This document shows, one piece after another, positions 19,037-28,188 of a stretch of 64,000 nt of DNA. This DNA is from Actinomycetes bacterium. GTDB taxonomy: Bacteria; Actinomycetota; Acidimicrobiia; Acidimicrobiales; Bog-793. The translations under genes were made by a program, and so were the position numbers. The notes beneath the pieces were generated by a model. The model was not told the origin of the DNA. It saw only the letters and a list, made by a program, of their open reading frames with translations, and did no database searches. Each line of letters opens with the position of its first letter. Position 1 is the first letter of the stretch. The DNA lies in contig JAKABW010000013.1 in NCBI GenBank assembly GCA_021796535.1, positions 1 through 64,000 on the forward strand, in the 5' to 3' direction.

Positions 19037-20434
19037 ATGACTTTTGAACAAGATTTGAACAAAATTTTTAAAGCTTACGACGTCAGAGGGATAGTTCCGG
19101 ATCAATTGAACGCCGGGCAAGTTTTTGCCATAGGGGCAGCTTTCGCGCGATTCGTGAAGGGGACGGAAAACGCCTCCCGTGTGGCAGTTGGATATGACAT
19201 GAGGGAATCTTCCAAGGTCCTGAAAAAGGCTTTTATCGCGGGAGTGCATCTGGAGGGATGCGAAGTCGTCGAAATCGGACTCGCCTCCACTGATCTTTTG
19301 TACTTTACTTCCGGGAAGCTGAATATGCCGGGTGTGATGATCACGGCTTCGCACAATCCGGCAAAGTATAACGGCCTGAAGTTTTGCGCCTCAATGGCCC
19401 GCCCCATCGGTCAGGAGACGGGTCTGGAAAACATCAAGGCCGCGGCCGCGGAAATCCTGGGTCAATACGGGAGCGAAGACATGGCGCAAAAGATCGCCGC
19501 CGACAAAGGCGGGGAAGAAAAAAACATGATCGAGGATTTTGTCCAACACGTTCACGGTTTTGTCGAAATCGCCAAGCTGAAGCATTTTAAAGTCGTGGCC
19601 GATACGGCAAACGGCATGGGCGGATTGATAGCCCCCGCTATTTTCAAAGGTCTGCCGGTGGATTTGGAAATTCTGTATCCGGAGTTGGACGGAACGTTTC
19701 CGAACCATCCGGCCAGTCCCATAGAGCCGGAAAATCTCGTTGACTTGCAAAAAGAAGTGTTGGCGACGGGAGCCGACGTGGGTCTTGCCTTTGACGGTGA
19801 CGCCGACAGGGTATTTTTGATAGACGACAAAGGCGTGCCGCTTTCCGGCTCCGCAACCACTGCCATCGTTGCCAAGTTCATGCTGGAAACCCACCCCGGG
19901 GCAACGGTTCTGTATAACTGCATATGCTCGAAAGCCGTTCCCGAAATAGTGGCAGAAATGGGCGGCAAGTCCGTGCGTACACGAGTGGGTCATTCTTTTA
20001 TCAAGGGGGAAATGGCAAGGACGGGAGCCGTGTTCGGCGGAGAGCACTCCGGCCACTATTACTTTTTGGACAATTTCAAAGCCGACTCCGGGATTATTGC
20101 GGCAATCGTGGTGCTGGGGGTACTCTCGAAAGCCGGCATTCCCCTGTCGGAATTGCGGGTACCTTACGAAAGATACGCCGATTCTGGCGAGATCAACACC
20201 GAAGTAAAAGACGTCCGGGAAGTGCTGGCCGGGATCAAAGAAACTTATTCCGCACAGGGCGCGACGATAGACGAATTGGACGGGCTGACCGTGGACAGCG
20301 GTTCTTGGTGGTTTAATCTGCGCCCTTCCAACACGGAGCCTTTGCTCAGGCTGAACGTGGAGGCCAAAGACGAAGCCGCTTTGGAAGTCCATGTAAACCG
20401 GGTAAGAGATCAGATCAAAGATATGAGCAGGTAA
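19037..20434 (+). CDS. manB: Phosphomannomutase/phosphoglucomutase
   Basis: A 465-residue alpha-D-phosphohexomutase, full length. It has the catalytic phosphoserine loop TASHNP (Ser105), the Mg-binding loop DGDADR around residue 250, the sugar-specificity motif GGEHSGHYYF typical of PMM/PGM enzymes, and a C-terminal phosphate-binding loop RPSNTEPLLR. It interconverts hexose 6- and 1-phosphates, feeding GDP-mannose and other nucleotide sugars for cell-envelope glycans. The stop codon overlaps the ATG of the next gene by one base, so the two are translationally coupled. It could prefer glucose over mannose; the sequence alone does not decide. Confidence 0.9.
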   Translation: MTFEQDLNKIFKAYDVRGIVPDQLNAGQVFAIGAAFARFVKGTENASRVAVGYDMRESSKVLKKAFIAGVHLEGCEVVEIGLASTDLLYFTSGKLNMPGVMITASHNPAKYNGLKFCASMARPIGQETGLENIKAAAAEILGQYGSEDMAQKIAADKGGEEKNMIEDFVQHVHGFVEIAKLKHFKVVADTANGMGGLIAPAIFKGLPVDLEILYPELDGTFPNHPASPIEPENLVDLQKEVLATGADVGLAFDGDADRVFLIDDKGVPLSGSATTAIVAKFMLETHPGATVLYNCICSKAVPEIVAEMGGKSVRTRVGHSFIKGEMARTGAVFGGEHSGHYYFLDNFKADSGIIAAIVVLGVLSKAGIPLSELRVPYERYADSGEINTEVKDVREVLAGIKETYSAQGATIDELDGLTVDSGSWWFNLRPSNTEPLLRLNVEAKDEAALEVHVNRVRDQIKDMSR

Positions 20435-20685
20435 TGTCCTATTCCATCCCGCCGTTTTTTATGAAAATACTTGTTTGTCCGGAAGACAAGCAACCGCTTT
20501 GGCTGATAGACGCGCCGGATGAGCTCTGTTTTTACAACCCGAGATTGCACAGAAAATATTTTATCGAAGACGGAATTCCGGTCCTGTTGACCGAGGAATC
20601 GGTGGCTTTGTCGCCGGAAGAAGAATCGGTGCTGGAGTCACTGATAGCCGACGGCTACGGGAAGCTGACCGCCCAAGACGATTAG
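20434..20685 (+). CDS. Trm112-like (UPF0434) small protein
   Basis: An 83-residue protein whose start overlaps the phosphomannomutase stop by one base. It shows the family pattern ILVCPEDKQPL, then YNPRLHRKYFI and DGIPVLL. Only one of the cysteines that bind zinc in other members is kept at the first knuckle, and the second pair is replaced by the NPRL segment, so metal binding is doubtful. Eukaryotic Trm112 activates methyltransferases; bacterial members are often beside phosphomannomutase genes, as here, with unknown function. The convergent downstream gene ends only six bases away. Confidence 0.75.
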   Translation: MSYSIPPFFMKILVCPEDKQPLWLIDAPDELCFYNPRLHRKYFIEDGIPVLLTEESVALSPEEESVLESLIADGYGKLTAQDD

Positions 20686-20691
20686 ATGCGG

Positions 20692-23088
20692 CTACAGCCA
20701 ATTGAACCAGGGGTGTGAGTTTTCCCAGACGACGGCTATGACTTTGCCCGATATGTCGCGCTCCGGCACGGGATTGGGAATGCCGTTTTGTGAAGAGAAC
20801 TGCGAACACGAACCCATAATGACGTAATACGATTTGGGAATTATTTCCTGAGGGACGGAAGCGGCGCTTTTGCGCGGGCATGACCCGACGGTTTCTTTGT
20901 ACCATTTCTCGTTGCTCACCGCCGTGCCGTTTACGTAAACAGTGTTGTCGGAGGATGTGATGGCCTGTCCCGGCAACGCCACGATGCGGGCAAATATTTT
21001 TGTATCCGTACCCGGTTTTGTCGCGTATACAATGTCGCCCTGCTGGTAGGTGACGGCCAGTTTGCTCACCAAAACCCATTGGCCGGCTTTGATCACCGGA
21101 GGCAGGGCATTCTGCGTCACTTCGACAGGCCTTGCCACAAATGTTCTGGCGGCAAAAAACAAAGAAAACAGGATGAAACACAGGCTCAGCATTTTGATCC
21201 GCCGTCTCGATACGGAAGGGGTTTGACGCACTTGTCCGGGGGAGAGCGCGTCCGGAGGCCGCCTCGTATTTGGTTGGGTCTGCACCGTGTCAACCGGGGG
21301 ATCCGCCGTCAGGTTGTCGTGTATAAAAGTGGGTTTGATGGTCTCAATGTCGAAGTTCTGCAGAATGTCGAAGTCGAAAGGCAACAGGTCCGGCTCTTGT
21401 TCCTGAGTTCCCGAGAGGTTGGCGTCGGCTGCCGGGGCTATCCCGGCATCGGCAGCCGTTGAGGAGTCTTTCCGTATGAGATCTTTGATGTCGTCTTTTG
21501 CGTAGGGAGACATGAACTCCGGCGCAAATCCGGGTGCGAAATCCGAGCCAAAGTTTTCGTATATGTCAATGTCAAATCCGGGGTGTTGCTTTTTGTGCCG
21601 TTCGGGGGGCAGGGTGACACCGGAGGATCCGCCGTTTTCGGGAAAAAACGTTTTTGTCGTATCGGCTGCTTCAAAATTCCCTGTGCCGTAAAAGAGGTCT
21701 TCTGTCTTGCCGGACAGCTTCGTAACCCAGGAGTTTCCGTCGAGTGAGTCCGCCAGAGAAGAGATAGAGTTGCGGAACTCTTCGCTCGGGGGGAGGGGGT
21801 TTTCCCCGTCGTTTGTTGCCGGGCCGGCGGCTCTGTTTTTGTTTTCCACCCCGAGGGAGAAGCGCGATATCGGTATCGTCGGAGGCGACGGTTCGGCTCC
21901 GACTGGGAAAACCCCTCCGCCGAATTGCTTTACGTCTTCTTCTGCGGGCAAAATATCTTGTGAGACGAGCGGCTTTATTTGGCCGGGGAAAACCCCTGCC
22001 GGGAGGGGGAGCTGTTTTATTTCGGACGCCGCCGGCCGGTCGGTTTCTGCTCGGGAGCCGACGGCATCGGTCACCCGTTGTTTTGGCAACCTTGTGGCTT
22101 TAAAAACCGTTTTCAGGCCGTCAGGTTTTAGCGTGCCGGCATCGGCTTCCGCATAGAGGGATTGCCTGTTGTTGAATGCGGCCGCCAGGGATATGTCGGC
22201 GAGGCTTTCCGACAGGGAGCGGTTTTTGTAGGAATCGTCGGCTGGATCTTTCTCGTCGCTCGAAAGATCCTGTGCAAGAACGCGTCCCAGCAACAGATCC
22301 CGCCAAATTCTGGCCTGTTCCCTGAGGTAATCGTCGGCGGTTTTGAAGTCGGCATCCTCGGCTTTGGCAATCCATCTGGACCAATTCTGCAAACTGCCGA
22401 AAACTGCTTGGGCGGCTCCGGCGGGGAGCAGGTGCTCCAGAGAGGCCAGCCACTCCGCCAGCGGCAGCAGTCTCAGCGGGTCAAAGAGCTGTCTGTAAAT
22501 TCTGGGTTTTTCCCGGCTGTCCGCACCGGCGGCCAGCAAGACCGCTTCCGAAAGAAGCCGGCCCAGTTCGTAGGCAGGCCGCATGTATTTGCCCGAGACG
22601 GAAAGCGCTTCCACCAAACCCAAATGCAGATCCTGAGCGAGGCGCCGCGCTTCCGCTTCGTCGGCATACTCCCCGTCGATGAGTTTTGAAAGGGCGGCCG
22701 TCCAGATCTGCGATTTGTCGTCTGTCGTCAGTCCGAGCGAGGTGGTCCTGCTCTTGATGGTTTTGGATACAAGATTTCTGGGCGGGAGGCTGGGTGCCGT
22801 CGCATCGGAGCTCTGCAGAGAGGAGGCATTGTGTGTCGGGGTGCTCAGGTAAATGATGGCCACCTGCCAGCCGAGTCCCACGGCCAGCTCCACGGTCCTG
22901 TTGCCGTGCCGTTCCGTCCAGACGTCGTTTGCCGCGGCGGAATAAGTTCCCGGGGTTTCCGTTGAGGTTTGGGAGATTATTTCGGGTTGCATTGCCGGTT
23001 GTTCGGCGCGAACATAATATGTGGTGTCTTCGTTCTGGGGTGCGGCGCCCAATACGTGTGCCGCACTTTTCTTTTTTCGTCTAATCAT
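20692..23088 (-). CDS. Large protein with a C-terminal inactive signal-peptidase-I-like domain
   Basis: A 798-residue protein in three parts. Residues ~90-280 are a predicted mostly helical region I do not recognise. Residues ~280-627 are low-complexity, rich in Asp, Glu, Pro and Ser, probably disordered. Then comes a membrane helix (about 634-648) and a domain aligning with S26 signal peptidases along RTFVARPVEV, KAGQWVLVSKL, GDIVYATKPG and RIVALPGQ. Where active enzymes have the Ser of SGSMEPTL this protein has Ala (about 661, in NALPPV), and the catalytic Lys before R-V-IGLPG is Ala (about 700, in IFARIV). The GDNRxxSxDSR box is also lost (MGSCSQFSSQNG). It is therefore probably not a protease. 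The start ATG gives an Arg/Lys-rich cytoplasmic N terminus. Confidence 0.6.
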   Translation of the reverse strand: MIRRKKKSAAHVLGAAPQNEDTTYYVRAEQPAMQPEIISQTSTETPGTYSAAANDVWTERHGNRTVELAVGLGWQVAIIYLSTPTHNASSLQSSDATAPSLPPRNLVSKTIKSRTTSLGLTTDDKSQIWTAALSKLIDGEYADEAEARRLAQDLHLGLVEALSVSGKYMRPAYELGRLLSEAVLLAAGADSREKPRIYRQLFDPLRLLPLAEWLASLEHLLPAGAAQAVFGSLQNWSRWIAKAEDADFKTADDYLREQARIWRDLLLGRVLAQDLSSDEKDPADDSYKNRSLSESLADISLAAAFNNRQSLYAEADAGTLKPDGLKTVFKATRLPKQRVTDAVGSRAETDRPAASEIKQLPLPAGVFPGQIKPLVSQDILPAEEDVKQFGGGVFPVGAEPSPPTIPISRFSLGVENKNRAAGPATNDGENPLPPSEEFRNSISSLADSLDGNSWVTKLSGKTEDLFYGTGNFEAADTTKTFFPENGGSSGVTLPPERHKKQHPGFDIDIYENFGSDFAPGFAPEFMSPYAKDDIKDLIRKDSSTAADAGIAPAADANLSGTQEQEPDLLPFDFDILQNFDIETIKPTFIHDNLTADPPVDTVQTQPNTRRPPDALSPGQVRQTPSVSRRRIKMLSLCFILFSLFFAARTFVARPVEVTQNALPPVIKAGQWVLVSKLAVTYQQGDIVYATKPGTDTKIFARIVALPGQAITSSDNTVYVNGTAVSNEKWYKETVGSCPRKSAASVPQEIIPKSYYVIMGSCSQFSSQNGIPNPVPERDISGKVIAVVWENSHPWFNWL

Positions 23089-23801
23089 GTCCTGAAGGCA
23101 CCATACGTTGTTAACATTATAAATCCATAATAACTTTATTGCAAAAATTTCTCTTTGCCTGCCTCGGTTGACGGAAGCAACCGGGGGCTTTTTTGAAACC
23201 CCGTTGTATTTATAACGGTAATAAATGCCGGATATTGCAAGAATAATTTGTCATGGCGCGGCGGCTCTCCGCCGCCCAGGCAGAGAGCGGAGCCAAAATT
23301 TGTCGGCCGGTTTTGCCTCGGGAAAGAGAGCCTTGAGCGTTGTCGCCGACAAAAGGCCCGGGACGGAGAGCCAATTCCTTTGCTGACCGACGCAAAAACG
23401 TTTCCGGATGATATTATCTGTAAAAGATGTTTGGGTGGTTCTGTGGTTGAAAGTCGAAGCCAGCCGTAGGCAAAGCGATCCACGTAAGACAGTTTTTTGC
23501 TGTCGATCATGGTGCGGTTTAGAAGTAAGACTCGCCCGCCGGAATACCGACAAGCGGTATCCGACGGAGAAGAGGCTCAGGAAGTAAGTGTTGCGTAGGG
23601 TACCGAGGTAACGCCGTAACAGATTCACAAACCTTTCAGCGAGCGAGTGTGGGGTCAAAGACCAGGTCAGACACCTAAACATCTTTTGAGCGGTTGTGTG
23701 CATATAATTCAAATGCGTGCGATGGGAGCAAAGGTAACCAAGACATGACGACATTTCTGCGGTTGGGCACGGGTTCTGCGGCCGGGTCTTTGTCATAAAA
23801 A
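23089..23801. other. Intergenic region with a small inverted-repeat element
   Basis: About 710 bases between two divergent genes. Open frames on both strands (for example 23136-23510 and 23251-23949 on the minus strand) have no recognisable product and overlap each other. The only clear structure is the 264-base element listed separately. The rest may be a decayed gene or insertion remnant. Confidence 0.4.
23422..23685. repeat. MITE-like element with 16-base terminal inverted repeats
   Basis: AAAAGATGTTTGGGTG at 23422-23437 is mirrored by CACCTAAACATCTTTT at 23670-23685, a 15 of 16 match in inverted orientation. Just inside the right end lie two adjacent half-palindromes, GGTCAAAGACC and GGTCAGACACC (23651-23673). 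The 264 bases between hold no complete gene. Ends of this kind suggest a small non-autonomous transposable element or REP-like unit. I saw no target-site duplication in the flanks and no second copy in the window. Confidence 0.45.
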
Positions 23802-24734
23802 ATGCCGGCGAAACACATTGCTTTGGTGGGTTCCACTGGAACCGGCAAAACACAATTAGCCGTACGACTCGCCCGCAAGATGGCGGACGTGGAATTGATT
23901 TCGGTGGATGCCATGGCGGTTTATGTCGGTTTTGACATCGGAGCGGCAAAGCCCGCGGGAGAAGACAGAACCGGATGTGCGTGGCATTTGCTGGACTTGG
24001 TGTCCCCCGAAGCAGAATTTTCCGTGGCCGAGTTTCAAAAAGCTTTCCGGGAGGTCATGAAAGACATCGAAGCACGGGGCAAGAGAGCGGTGCTGGTGGG
24101 CGGGACAGGCCTTTACCACAGGGCGGCCATAGACAATCTGCAGTTGCCGCCGCGTTATCCGGAAACCGCCGGGGAGTTGGAAGGGATCTGGTCGCGGCCC
24201 GGGGGACCGGACGAACTGTATGCTTTGCTGCTCAGACTCGACGGGGAGGCCGCCGCCAAGATTCTTCCCAACAACAAAAGAAGGATTCTCAGAGCTCTTG
24301 AGGTAATTCTGGGATCCGGCCGTCCCTTCAGCTCGTTCGGACCGGGACTCGGGGCCTATGAAAAAAACAACGATATAGAGCTGTTCGGCCTCTATGCGGA
24401 GCGCGACGAGCTTTACAAAAAACTGGAACAACGCCTGGATGCCCAGTTGGAAGCGGGATTTGTCAAAGAAGCGGAAGGCTTACACAAAAAAACTTCCCTT
24501 TCCAAAACGGCCAAACAGGCCATAGGCTACAAGGAACTTTTCGAATATCTGGACGGTGCCGTCGGTCTTGATGCGGCCAAAGAACGGATTATGAGCCGGA
24601 CGAGGATTTATGCCAAGAGGCAGGAATCCTGGTTCCGCAGAGACCCGAGGGTCCGTTGGTTGGCGGGCAGCGAGGATGAAAATTTTCAGACAGTATATAC
24701 TTATATGGAATCCTATGAAAAGGCGCGGAGATGA
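23802..24734 (+). CDS. miaA: tRNA dimethylallyltransferase
   Basis: A 310-residue enzyme that adds a dimethylallyl group to N6 of adenosine 37 in tRNAs reading codons that begin with U. The P-loop is VGSTGTGKT (about residues 8-16). The usual DSMQVY motif reads DAMAVY, followed by DIGAAKP, a variant I recall from other actinobacteria. VGGTGLYHRAAID and the tail AKRQESWFRR, typical of MiaA, are present. The stop codon overlaps the start of dapF (ATGA), and the order miaA-dapF-hflX is common in actinobacteria. Confidence 0.93.
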   Translation: MPAKHIALVGSTGTGKTQLAVRLARKMADVELISVDAMAVYVGFDIGAAKPAGEDRTGCAWHLLDLVSPEAEFSVAEFQKAFREVMKDIEARGKRAVLVGGTGLYHRAAIDNLQLPPRYPETAGELEGIWSRPGGPDELYALLLRLDGEAAAKILPNNKRRILRALEVILGSGRPFSSFGPGLGAYEKNNDIELFGLYAERDELYKKLEQRLDAQLEAGFVKEAEGLHKKTSLSKTAKQAIGYKELFEYLDGAVGLDAAKERIMSRTRIYAKRQESWFRRDPRVRWLAGSEDENFQTVYTYMESYEKARR

Positions 24735-25660
24735 AAGATAAAAGATTATGCGAAGACACTTCGTTGATGAAGGTAACAAAATACGAAGCCTTGGGAAATG
24801 ACTTTCTGATATTTTTTGACGACGACGAAGAAAAGCCGTTTGGCGAAGAACTGGCGGAGTTCTTATGCGACAGACATTTCGGTCTCGGCGCAGACGGCGT
24901 GATCAGGATGAGCAGGGCGCAAAAGAGCCGCAGATTCAAAATGACTTTGCGCAATGCTGACGGAACTTTGGCCGAGACGAGCGGCAACGGTTTGCGCTGT
25001 GCCGCCCTGGCCGTCTTTTTTGAGGGGATAGAAAAGACCGATACGTACAACGGCGAAATCTCCGGCGCCACGGAAATAGAGGCGGCGGACAGTATCGTCG
25101 GCGCATTTTGTCATTTCCCTTCCGCCGACAACATCGCCAGCGCCGCCATCGAGGTATCGATGGGGGAAGTCAAAATAGCGCAAACAAAAAGCCCCATAGA
25201 AGACACTGTTGCCTTTGAAGTAAACGTCGGGAATCCCCACTTGGTGATCTGCGGCCACGGTTTTGAAGGACTGGATTTGGCCAAAATAGGTTCGCAGGAA
25301 GAAAAAGCGCGTCCTGAGGGCATCAACGTGGAATTCCTGGATCTGAGTGATCTGGGGGCTTTTCCCAACGCCAAATTTCCCATGGTCGTTTGGGAACGCG
25401 GCGTCGGTTTCACCAAAGCCTGCGGAAGCGGAAGCGTGGCGAGTGCCGCGGCAATTGGAGAAACGCTTCTGCAAAGAGACTCACAGTTGTCGGAGCACTT
25501 TTCCTATGTGATCGCCAATCCCGGAGGGGATCTGGACATCAGATTGGAACCTTTTACCAAAGGCAGCTATTTTGCCTATCTGAGAGGACCGGCCAATTTT
25601 ATCGCCGAAGCCGAAGTATTGTTGCCGCAACGTTTAACCGGAAACGCCGTTCATGGGTAA
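24731..25660 (+). CDS. dapF: Diaminopimelate epimerase
   Basis: Converts LL- to meso-diaminopimelate for peptidoglycan and lysine; 309 residues. The two catalytic cysteines are present: Cys90 in SGNGLRC and Cys231 in KACGSGS. The GNPHLVI motif with its conserved His is also intact. The usual ERGxGET motif before the second Cys reads ERGVGFT, so the conserved Glu is Phe. The chosen ATG overlaps the miaA stop and has AAGG seven bases ahead; an internal ATG at 24767 begins the segment MKVTKYEALGNDF where most homologues start, so the true start may be there. It is followed after nine bases by hflX. Confidence 0.9.
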   Translation: MKDKRLCEDTSLMKVTKYEALGNDFLIFFDDDEEKPFGEELAEFLCDRHFGLGADGVIRMSRAQKSRRFKMTLRNADGTLAETSGNGLRCAALAVFFEGIEKTDTYNGEISGATEIEAADSIVGAFCHFPSADNIASAAIEVSMGEVKIAQTKSPIEDTVAFEVNVGNPHLVICGHGFEGLDLAKIGSQEEKARPEGINVEFLDLSDLGAFPNAKFPMVVWERGVGFTKACGSGSVASAAAIGETLLQRDSQLSEHFSYVIANPGGDLDIRLEPFTKGSYFAYLRGPANFIAEAEVLLPQRLTGNAVHG

Positions 25661-25669
25661 GAGACGGCG

Positions 25670-26950
25670 ATGACGCTTATCGAGCGCTCGTTTAGGGAGC
25701 GCATTGTTTTGGTGGGAGTGCAAAGTTGGCCGCGCGGCTTGCGGGAAGTGGAAGAAAGCCTCGACGAACTGGCCAGCCTGGTCAATACGGCCGGAGCTGA
25801 CGAAGTGGCCAGGGTCATTCAGTCCAAAAACGTTTTGGATCCGGCCACGCTTATCGGAACGGGCAAGGCCGAGGAACTGCATTTGTTGTGTGAGAGCGTC
25901 GATGCCGACACGGTGGTCTTTGACGAAGATTTGACGCCGGCCCAACACCGCAACCTGGAAAAAATACTGGGGCGGACGGCCATTGACAGAACGGCCGTGA
26001 TACTCGACATCTTCGCCCAAAATGCCAGAACCGAAGAGGGGTGTACCCAAGTGGAACTGGCAATACTCAGGTACAGATTGCCCAGGTTGCGCGGCAAGGG
26101 AGTTTCGCTTTCGAAGCAGTCCGCCGGCATAGGCACGAGGGGTCCCGGGGAAACGAAACTGGAATCCGACAGGCGAAGAATCACAAGGCGCATAGCGGGA
26201 CTGGAACGCCAGCTGAAAGAACTGGAAGTGAAGCGGAATGTCCAACGCAGATCAAGGGGCAGATCGGAGATACCCTCGGTTGCCCTGGTCGGTTACACCA
26301 ACGCCGGTAAATCGACTCTCCTCAATGCCCTCACCGAGGCCAACGCATTGGTGCAGGACAGGCTTTTTTCGACTTTGGATCCGAAGACCAAAAAACTTTT
26401 TCTTGCCGGGGGTGAAGAAATTGTCTGTTCCGATACGGTGGGTTTCGTCAAAAAGCTGCCCCATCAGCTGGTGGAATCGTTTCATTCTACCCTGGAGGAA
26501 GTAAGAACGGCGGATCTTCTTTTGCACGTGGTGGACAGTCATGCCGCCGACCCCAAAGCCCAGATGGAAGCCGTAAGGTATGTGTTGCACGAGGTCGGAG
26601 CGGACGAAGTGGAGGAGCTGATCGTGTTGAACAAATCCGACCTCGATCCGGCTCAGGCTCTCAGGCTTGCCAACCTTTATCCCGATTCGGTGACTGTTTC
26701 TGCCGCCAGGAAAGAAAATATCGACGGACTGACAAAGAAAATTTCAGACTGCCTTCACGCAAACGACCAGTGCATCAAATTGCGCATCCCGTACGACAGG
26801 GGCGACCTGATGGATCTGTTGCACAAAAAAAGCCAAATTGTAAGCGAAAATAACCGCGAACAATTTGTAGAAATAACGGCCAAGGTAAGACAGCAATTTG
26901 TTGCCAGGTTATCCCCGTTCATGGATGCCGACGCTTTGAACAAAAGTTAA
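25670..26950 (+). CDS. hflX: GTPase HflX
   Basis: A 426-residue ribosome-associated GTPase. The N-terminal HflX domain contains the glycine-rich loop GIGTRGPGETKLESDRRRI. The G domain has G1 GYTNAGKST, G3 DTVGF and G4 NKSD. HflX binds the 50S subunit and rescues stalled or heat-damaged ribosomes. It is the last gene of the miaA-dapF-hflX unit; 79 bases with a TATAAA box (26981-26986) separate it from dapC. Confidence 0.94.
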   Translation: MTLIERSFRERIVLVGVQSWPRGLREVEESLDELASLVNTAGADEVARVIQSKNVLDPATLIGTGKAEELHLLCESVDADTVVFDEDLTPAQHRNLEKILGRTAIDRTAVILDIFAQNARTEEGCTQVELAILRYRLPRLRGKGVSLSKQSAGIGTRGPGETKLESDRRRITRRIAGLERQLKELEVKRNVQRRSRGRSEIPSVALVGYTNAGKSTLLNALTEANALVQDRLFSTLDPKTKKLFLAGGEEIVCSDTVGFVKKLPHQLVESFHSTLEEVRTADLLLHVVDSHAADPKAQMEAVRYVLHEVGADEVEELIVLNKSDLDPAQALRLANLYPDSVTVSAARKENIDGLTKKISDCLHANDQCIKLRIPYDRGDLMDLLHKKSQIVSENNREQFVEITAKVRQQFVARLSPFMDADALNKS

Positions 26951-27029
26951 TGCGGCAAGATCCGTGTCCAAAGATTATGCTATAAAGGGTAAAATTTTTA
27001 TAAACTCTCATTCGAAAGGCAAGTAAGAA

Positions 27030-28181
27030 ATGGCGGCTTTCCGGCTACCCCCGTATCCTCACGACAAGATCGGCTACATCAAAGCTCTGGCTTCGGACAA
27101 CAAACGACAGATCGTAGACTTGTCCATCGGCACTCCCTACGATCTTCCCTCTGAGAAAGTGCGGGAGGCTTTGGCTGCGGCCACGGCGGCCAACGGCTAT
27201 CCGCCTTCCGTGGGTACGGAAGAGCTGCGCTCCGCATCGCGTGAAATGCTGGCGCGGCGTTTCGGAGCGGATGTGGACGGGGAAGAACTGGCCATGTGCG
27301 TGGGGACGAAAGAATTCGTGGCGACGCTGCCCCACCTTCTTTCTTTGAGGAATCCCGGCAAAGACACCGTGCTTTATCCGGCCGTTTCTTATCCGACGTA
27401 TGCCATGGGTGCGGCGATGGCGGGGATGCGCGCCGTCCCGGTGCCCTGTGACGATAATTTTATGACGAATCCGGAGGCTCTGGACAAAAGCGATTTGGAC
27501 CGGGCTTTGCTGCTTTGGGTCAACAGTCCGGCGAATCCGACCGGTGTGGTGGAAGACTTGGAGAAAGCGGTATCTTTTGCCGACAGGCACTCGCTTTTGC
27601 TGTGTTCGGACGAATGCTACGCGGAGTTCACGGCGGCCGGAGACAGGGATTCCGTGTTGAGATACAAAAAAGACGGTGTGCTGGCGGTCCACTCCCTTTC
27701 CAAGAGGTCCAACGCGGCCGGTCTTCGGGTGGGTTTTTATGCCGGGGACAGAGACCTGGTGTATTTTTTGAAAGAAATCCGCAAACATGCCGGGATGATG
27801 ATTCCCGGGCCGGTCCAGGCCGCCGCCGTCGCGGCTCTCGGCCAAGACGGGGAAGTCGACGGACAGTGGGACATATATCAAAAAAGACTGGCCTATCTCA
27901 AAGATGTTCTGTCCGGCATCGGAGTGCATGCGGAGATGCCTTCCGGGGGTTTTTACCTTTGGGTGAAAGCTCCGGAGAGCTATTCGGGCTCCTCTCGATC
28001 CGACCAAGGTGCGGGATGGCCGTTTGCCGAAGATTTGGCCAGATACGGCGGGATGCTGGTGAGTCCGGGTGATTTTTACGGTCCGGCCGGTGCCGATTAC
28101 GTCAGAATAGCCGCGGTGCAACCTTTGGAAAAGCTGGAAATTATAAAAAGCCAGTTTGACGCCGCCAATTTTTCCTGCTGA
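27030..28181 (+). CDS. dapC: Succinyldiaminopimelate transaminase
   Basis: A 383-residue fold-type I PLP aminotransferase of the actinobacterial DapC type. Motifs: VNSPANPTG, the PLP aspartate in CSDECYAEF, and the Schiff-base lysine in HSLSKRSNAAGLRVGF. It transfers an amino group from glutamate to N-succinyl-2-amino-6-ketopimelate in the succinylase branch of lysine biosynthesis. dapD and dapE lie about 1 kb downstream, so the branch is grouped here although two minus-strand genes interrupt it. The C terminus is seven bases from the convergent DUF3817 gene. Confidence 0.9.
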   Translation: MAAFRLPPYPHDKIGYIKALASDNKRQIVDLSIGTPYDLPSEKVREALAAATAANGYPPSVGTEELRSASREMLARRFGADVDGEELAMCVGTKEFVATLPHLLSLRNPGKDTVLYPAVSYPTYAMGAAMAGMRAVPVPCDDNFMTNPEALDKSDLDRALLLWVNSPANPTGVVEDLEKAVSFADRHSLLLCSDECYAEFTAAGDRDSVLRYKKDGVLAVHSLSKRSNAAGLRVGFYAGDRDLVYFLKEIRKHAGMMIPGPVQAAAVAALGQDGEVDGQWDIYQKRLAYLKDVLSGIGVHAEMPSGGFYLWVKAPESYSGSSRSDQGAGWPFAEDLARYGGMLVSPGDFYGPAGADYVRIAAVQPLEKLEIIKSQFDAANFSC

Positions 28182-28188
28182 ACCGGAT

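Noticed and set aside
19391-20392. 333-codon minus-strand open frame
   Set aside because: Antisense to phosphomannomutase, with no family features.
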